From Bacillus sp. HSf4 (lineage in GTDB: Bacteria > Bacillota > Bacilli > Bacillales > Bacillaceae): a DNA stretch of 64,000 nucleotides. The position numbers and the translations under genes were made by a program. Positions within the stretch are counted from its first letter, which is position 1. Each line of letters begins with the position of its first letter. The notes under the pieces are model-generated. The model was given only the letters and a program-made list of their open reading frames with translations, was not told the origin of the DNA and searched no databases. Shown here in pieces: positions 61,150 to 64,000 of the stretch. The stretch covers positions 2,096,001-2,160,000 of the forward strand of contig NZ_CP120679.1 in assembly GCF_029537375.1 (NCBI RefSeq), in the 5' to 3' direction.

Positions 61150-62256
61150 TCAGCCATAGTTTGTCCCGTCCCACAGGTACGCTTTGATCAGGTCTGTATC
61201 GACTTCGATCTTATCAGGCACCTGTAGATATCCGTCCTTTAGTTGAATATTGACGATCTTTGTGAACGGATTTTCCATGACGTCCCATTCGAGCGGTTCA
61301 ATATCTTCTCCATCCATTTTTGACCAAGGGGACAGACAGGCTTGCCCGAAAGCGGCATACAATCTTGACAGCGCACCATCAAAGCTGTGCGGGGAAACCC
61401 GCCTTCCAAAATGCCGGGCGAGCTTAAGCGCGCTCTGAAAGTCGTCTGTTCCATATCCGTGAACATAGTCGGGCTGTATGATATCGACGGCATGTTCAAG
61501 AAGGAGGGGCAGAAACTGTTTGGCCCCTTTCATGTTTTCTCCCCCTGCAATCGGAAAAGCAGAACTCAAGCGAAGCATGCGATATTCAGCAAGGTCATCA
61601 AACGGCATAGGCTCTTCAAACCAAAGCAGATTGCGCCATGCTGCAAGCCGGTGCTCCCACCTGCGGGCGGCCGCCAAGTCATAGCTCTGGTTGGCATCGA
61701 TGATAAAGCGGATCGTTTCCTCCGACAGCTCTTGAAAGGCATCGAGATGTGCCGCATCTTCAGAAAACGATCTTCCTCCCACCTTCAACTTGACGGTGTC
61801 AAACCCTTCCTGGACTTTTTTCTCAACGGACTGAAGCGAATGGCTGATCCAGTCTGGCCTGTCCGAATACGATTGAAACGACGCATAGACCGGTATGCGC
61901 TCTCTCAACTTTCCTCCCCATATATCACATATGGATAGTCCGGCTTTTTTTGCCGTAATTTCTGTTAACGCCATGCTGACGGCGGCAGCTGCCCGCTGAT
62001 GCCACTTTCTAATGACAGCGGTTATCTTCAAGCGGTCCGTCGCCTGTTTTCCAATTAAATAAGGAATGATCCGTTTCTTAAAGCCCGCATCCACCAGCGG
62101 CAGAAAGTCAACACACTCCCCCCACCCCGTCAGTCCTGATGCGGTTGTCACGCGAAGCAAATAGCATGTTCTGTAATGTTTGTAGCCATTGGCATCCCCA
62201 TAAGGTTCAGAAAGCCGATAAAAAAGCGGGAATGTATCTACCCTTTCAATGCGCAT
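61150..62256 (-). CDS. yitF: YitF: enolase-superfamily, mandelate racemase/muconate lactonizing type
   Basis: About 368 aa. N-terminal capping domain (1-130) and TIM barrel with the KxK acid/base pair (TVKLKVGG), metal ligand Asp in [11 protein letters not shown], Glu in WFEEPM, and Glu in AGGENM. The C-terminal His-type base ([10 protein letters not shown]) places it with mandelate-racemase-like sugar-acid dehydratases or racemases. Substrate unknown. ATG 62256 follows AAAGGA and starts 13 bases after the yitG stop. Confidence 0.88.
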   Translation of the reverse strand: MRIERVDTFPLFYRLSEPYGDANGYKHYRTCYLLRVTTASGLTGWGECVDFLPLVDAGFKKRIIPYLIGKQATDRLKITAVIRKWHQRAAAAVSMALTEITAKKAGLSICDIWGGKLRERIPVYASFQSYSDRPDWISHSLQSVEKKVQEGFDTVKLKVGGRSFSEDAAHLDAFQELSEETIRFIIDANQSYDLAAARRWEHRLAAWRNLLWFEEPMPFDDLAEYRMLRLSSAFPIAGGENMKGAKQFLPLLLEHAVDIIQPDYVHGYGTDDFQSALKLARHFGRRVSPHSFDGALSRLYAAFGQACLSPWSKMDGEDIEPLEWDVMENPFTKIVNIQLKDGYLQVPDKIEVDTDLIKAYLWDGTNYG

Positions 62257-62269
62257 GTTTTTTTTCCTT

Positions 62270-63523
62270 TCACCGTGCATCAGCGGGGCGGAGTCCTTTC
62301 CGCCCCTTCTCCCCTTTTTTCGTCTTGTCTTCATTTTTGACGTGAATCATTGTTAATACAAGGATGCCGACGACGAATGTCAGTCCGGCAATCGTCATGA
62401 ACATACCGATTTTTGACCACTCCATCAGCCTTCCGAAAATCGGCGGACCGATGGCCACTCCTAAAAACCGAACCGAGTGGTAAAGCGATGTCACAAACCC
62501 GCGCCTTTCTTTGCCGACTGCACCAGTGATAAAACTGTTAACGCAAGGCAGGACAAATCCTGTGCCGATGCTGCTGATGACCAGAATCGAGATAAAGGGT
62601 ATAAGCGCGGAAAAAAATGACAGTGTGCCATATGAAACTGTAATAAATGCGAGTCCGATCACGATCATTTTTTTCATGAGCTTTTGATTTTGTCCGATTT
62701 TACTGCCTGTTATGTAGGAGGTCGTACACATGACGAGCAGTGGAATTGCTAAAATCAGACCTTTTTTGACCCCGTCTGTATGATATTCTTTTTCCAAAAT
62801 GTCAGATAAATAAAAGAGAATCCCGAACAATGTAAACAGGCAGACAGCACCCGCCAAATATGCCGTCACCAGCCATTTGCCTTCGTGTTTAAAAACACTG
62901 ACTAAGCCTTTGACATATTTTCCGAAAGGCGGAGGCTCTTTCTTTTTATCCTTTTCTTTAATAAATATCCAGCTCAGAACGATGGGCGCGATGCAAAAAG
63001 CCGGAAAAGCAAAAAAAACCCAGAACCAAGCGATCAATGCGATCAGAGAGCCTATGATGGGCGACAGCACTTTTCCAAAACCGTTTGAGGCTTCGACAAG
63101 TCCAAGCACCCTGCTTTCATCAGATCCTTTAAAAAGGTCTCCTGTGAGCGCCATCGCGATCGGCGCCGTCCCGGCTGCACCGAGTCCCTGCAGTCCTCTG
63201 CCGACAAGCACCCATGGAAATGCATTGGAAAATGCCGTTGCGGCAAATCCTGCGAGAATGCCCCCCGCCCCGTAAAGAAACAGGGACGGAATAATAATCA
63301 CTTTCCGAGAAAAACGGTCTGCCAAGTATCCGAGAAGCGGAATAAAAAGGGCCGCCGTAATGGAAAACACGGTGATCACGAGGCTGACTTGAAATTGCGA
63401 CAAATCGAGTTCAGATTTCATTTTCGGCAAAACCGGAATCAACATTGAATTTCCCAATGTCATAATCAGCGGAATCGAACCGATGGCCACAACAGTCAGG
63501 CCCGAGGTTTGTTTTTCTGCCAT
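62270..63523 (-). CDS. yitG: YitG: major facilitator superfamily transporter
   Basis: Twelve-helix MFS protein of 417 aa of the drug:H+ antiporter type, with [17 protein letters not shown] (motif A), [27 protein letters not shown] and a mirrored second half. B. subtilis YitG sits in the same gene order with yitF and yitE, so it may import or export the compound used by YitF. First gene of the yitG-yitF-yitE operon. AAGGAAGGATG lies before ATG 63523. Confidence 0.9.
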   Translation of the reverse strand: MAEKQTSGLTVVAIGSIPLIMTLGNSMLIPVLPKMKSELDLSQFQVSLVITVFSITAALFIPLLGYLADRFSRKVIIIPSLFLYGAGGILAGFAATAFSNAFPWVLVGRGLQGLGAAGTAPIAMALTGDLFKGSDESRVLGLVEASNGFGKVLSPIIGSLIALIAWFWVFFAFPAFCIAPIVLSWIFIKEKDKKKEPPPFGKYVKGLVSVFKHEGKWLVTAYLAGAVCLFTLFGILFYLSDILEKEYHTDGVKKGLILAIPLLVMCTTSYITGSKIGQNQKLMKKMIVIGLAFITVSYGTLSFFSALIPFISILVISSIGTGFVLPCVNSFITGAVGKERRGFVTSLYHSVRFLGVAIGPPIFGRLMEWSKIGMFMTIAGLTFVVGILVLTMIHVKNEDKTKKGEKGRKGLRPADAR

Positions 63524-63606
63524 AAGCTTGAAACATCCTTCCTTGTACTTGATTATAGATTAGATTGTCCGCAAGGAACGGATGCTATTCCTACCAGCAT
63601 CCGCCT

Positions 63607-64000
63607 TTAACTGAGCTTTGTCCCGTGAATGTTTTCAGATTCAAGCCGTTCCAGGCGCCCCAGCCTGTCGGTGTACAAATCAACATCGACCGCATACCTC
63701 GGCCGCCTTTTCACTTCAGTGAAGATCGTCCCGATATATTCACCGATGATACCGATTCCCATCAGCTGCAAGCCTCCTAAAAACCAGATCGAGATCATCA
63801 ATGACGCCCATCCGGCATTCGTGTACCCGAGGAGCTTTTGAATGATCGCATAGATGCCGGTGATGCCGCTTAGGAAAAATAAGAAAAAGCCGATGAACGT
63901 AAAAAATCGGATCGGAGCCACACTAAAAGAGGTAATACCGTGAAAAGCAAAAGAAAGCATTTTTTTCAGCGGATATTTTGTCTCTCCTGCAAGACGCTCT
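63607..64000 (-). CDS. GT2 family polyprenyl-phosphate-type glycosyltransferase (3' part)
   Basis: Partial: only the C-terminal about 130 codons lie in the window and the frame is open at base 64000. The segment ERLAGETKYPLKKMLSFAFHGITSFS is the end of the catalytic domain of DPM1/GtrB-like enzymes (YkcC/CsbB type); two membrane segments follow (ITSFSVAPIRFFTFIGFFLFFLSG and LMISIWFLGGLQLMGIGIIGEYIG) and a cytoplasmic tail. It likely loads a sugar on a lipid carrier for cell-wall modification. Confidence 0.88.
   Translation of the reverse strand, partial: ERLAGETKYPLKKMLSFAFHGITSFSVAPIRFFTFIGFFLFFLSGITGIYAIIQKLLGYTNAGWASLMISIWFLGGLQLMGIGIIGEYIGTIFTEVKRRPRYAVDVDLYTDRLGRLERLESENIHGTKLS

Noticed and set aside
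1..64000. tRNA, rRNA, CRISPR arrays, intact insertion sequences or prophage
   Set aside because: No clover-leaf or rRNA-like segments, no regularly spaced repeats, and no transposase or integrase frames were seen; the excisionase-like protein at 40119-40349 has no phage context.

Overview
The window reads as chromosomal DNA of a low-to-moderate GC Bacillus of the B. licheniformis / B. subtilis group. This rests on strong Shine-Dalgarno sites (GGAGG type), frequent TTG and GTG starts, U-tract hairpin terminators, and gene sets recognisable from that group: manR-manP-manA, yngE-J, ndh-yjlC, nrnB, dacC, glcU, and the yit genes. A complete pflBA operon and a proH-proJ-proA order suggest B. licheniformis or a close relative rather than B. 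subtilis. There is no rRNA, tRNA, CRISPR array, intact insertion sequence or prophage.

Layout. 1-7250: end of an acyl-CoA / beta-hydroxyacid dehydrogenase pair, then mannose PTS uptake and isomerisation (manA, manP) with its activator manR; near-identical ManR-type boxes lie in front of manP and manR. 7430-9430: a self-contained GntR-ABC ATPase-permease cassette with a canonical promoter covered by an inverted-repeat operator. 9500-18280: a LacI-controlled island with a TRAP transporter, a GH31 glycosidase, mannonate dehydratase and mannonate oxidoreductase. It appears to import and degrade a uronic-acid-containing glycoside and is the most interesting system in the window. 18370-18580 holds a hairpin and decayed coding sequence. 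18670-21580: GNAT acetyltransferase and an arsRBC arsenic resistance set. 22160-25120: alanine racemase, an EEP phosphoesterase, and a GlcU-type sugar permease. 25240-30980: a YngK-like glycoside-hydrolase-like protein, nanoRNase NrnB, then pyruvate formate-lyase and its activase behind FNR and Rex-type boxes.

31100-37230: a GT4 glycosyltransferase with an unusual C-terminal domain, the D,D-carboxypeptidase DacC, and a TetR-ABC exporter operon with four coupled genes. 37300-40730: an unknown membrane protein, the Rex-type-box yjlC-ndh operon and two small proteins. 40750-50440: an eight-gene operon that fits leucine/isovalerate breakdown (acyl-CoA dehydrogenase, acyl-CoA synthetase, biotin carboxylase, biotin carrier, HMG-CoA lyase, methylglutaconyl-CoA hydratase, carboxyltransferase, and a last acetyl/acetoacetyl-CoA synthetase-like enzyme). 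50570-54190: an unassigned terminated transcript candidate and the proH-proJ-proA proline operon. 54440-58840: a DUF421 membrane protein and a sulfate uptake and activation operon (cysH-cysP-sat-cysC). 59670-63520: phosphosulfolactate synthase (ComA/YitD) facing yitG-yitF-yitE. The window ends inside a GT2 glycosyltransferase.

Functional themes are carbon scavenging (mannose, uronides, glucose), anaerobic pyruvate and NADH metabolism under FNR/Rex-type control, branched-chain amino acid catabolism, osmotic proline synthesis, and sulfate reduction next to a sulfite-consuming sulfolactate pathway. Start codons below were chosen by ribosome-binding-site position where the longest open frame looked too long. 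All family and homologue assignments are from memory and pattern recognition; no search was run.
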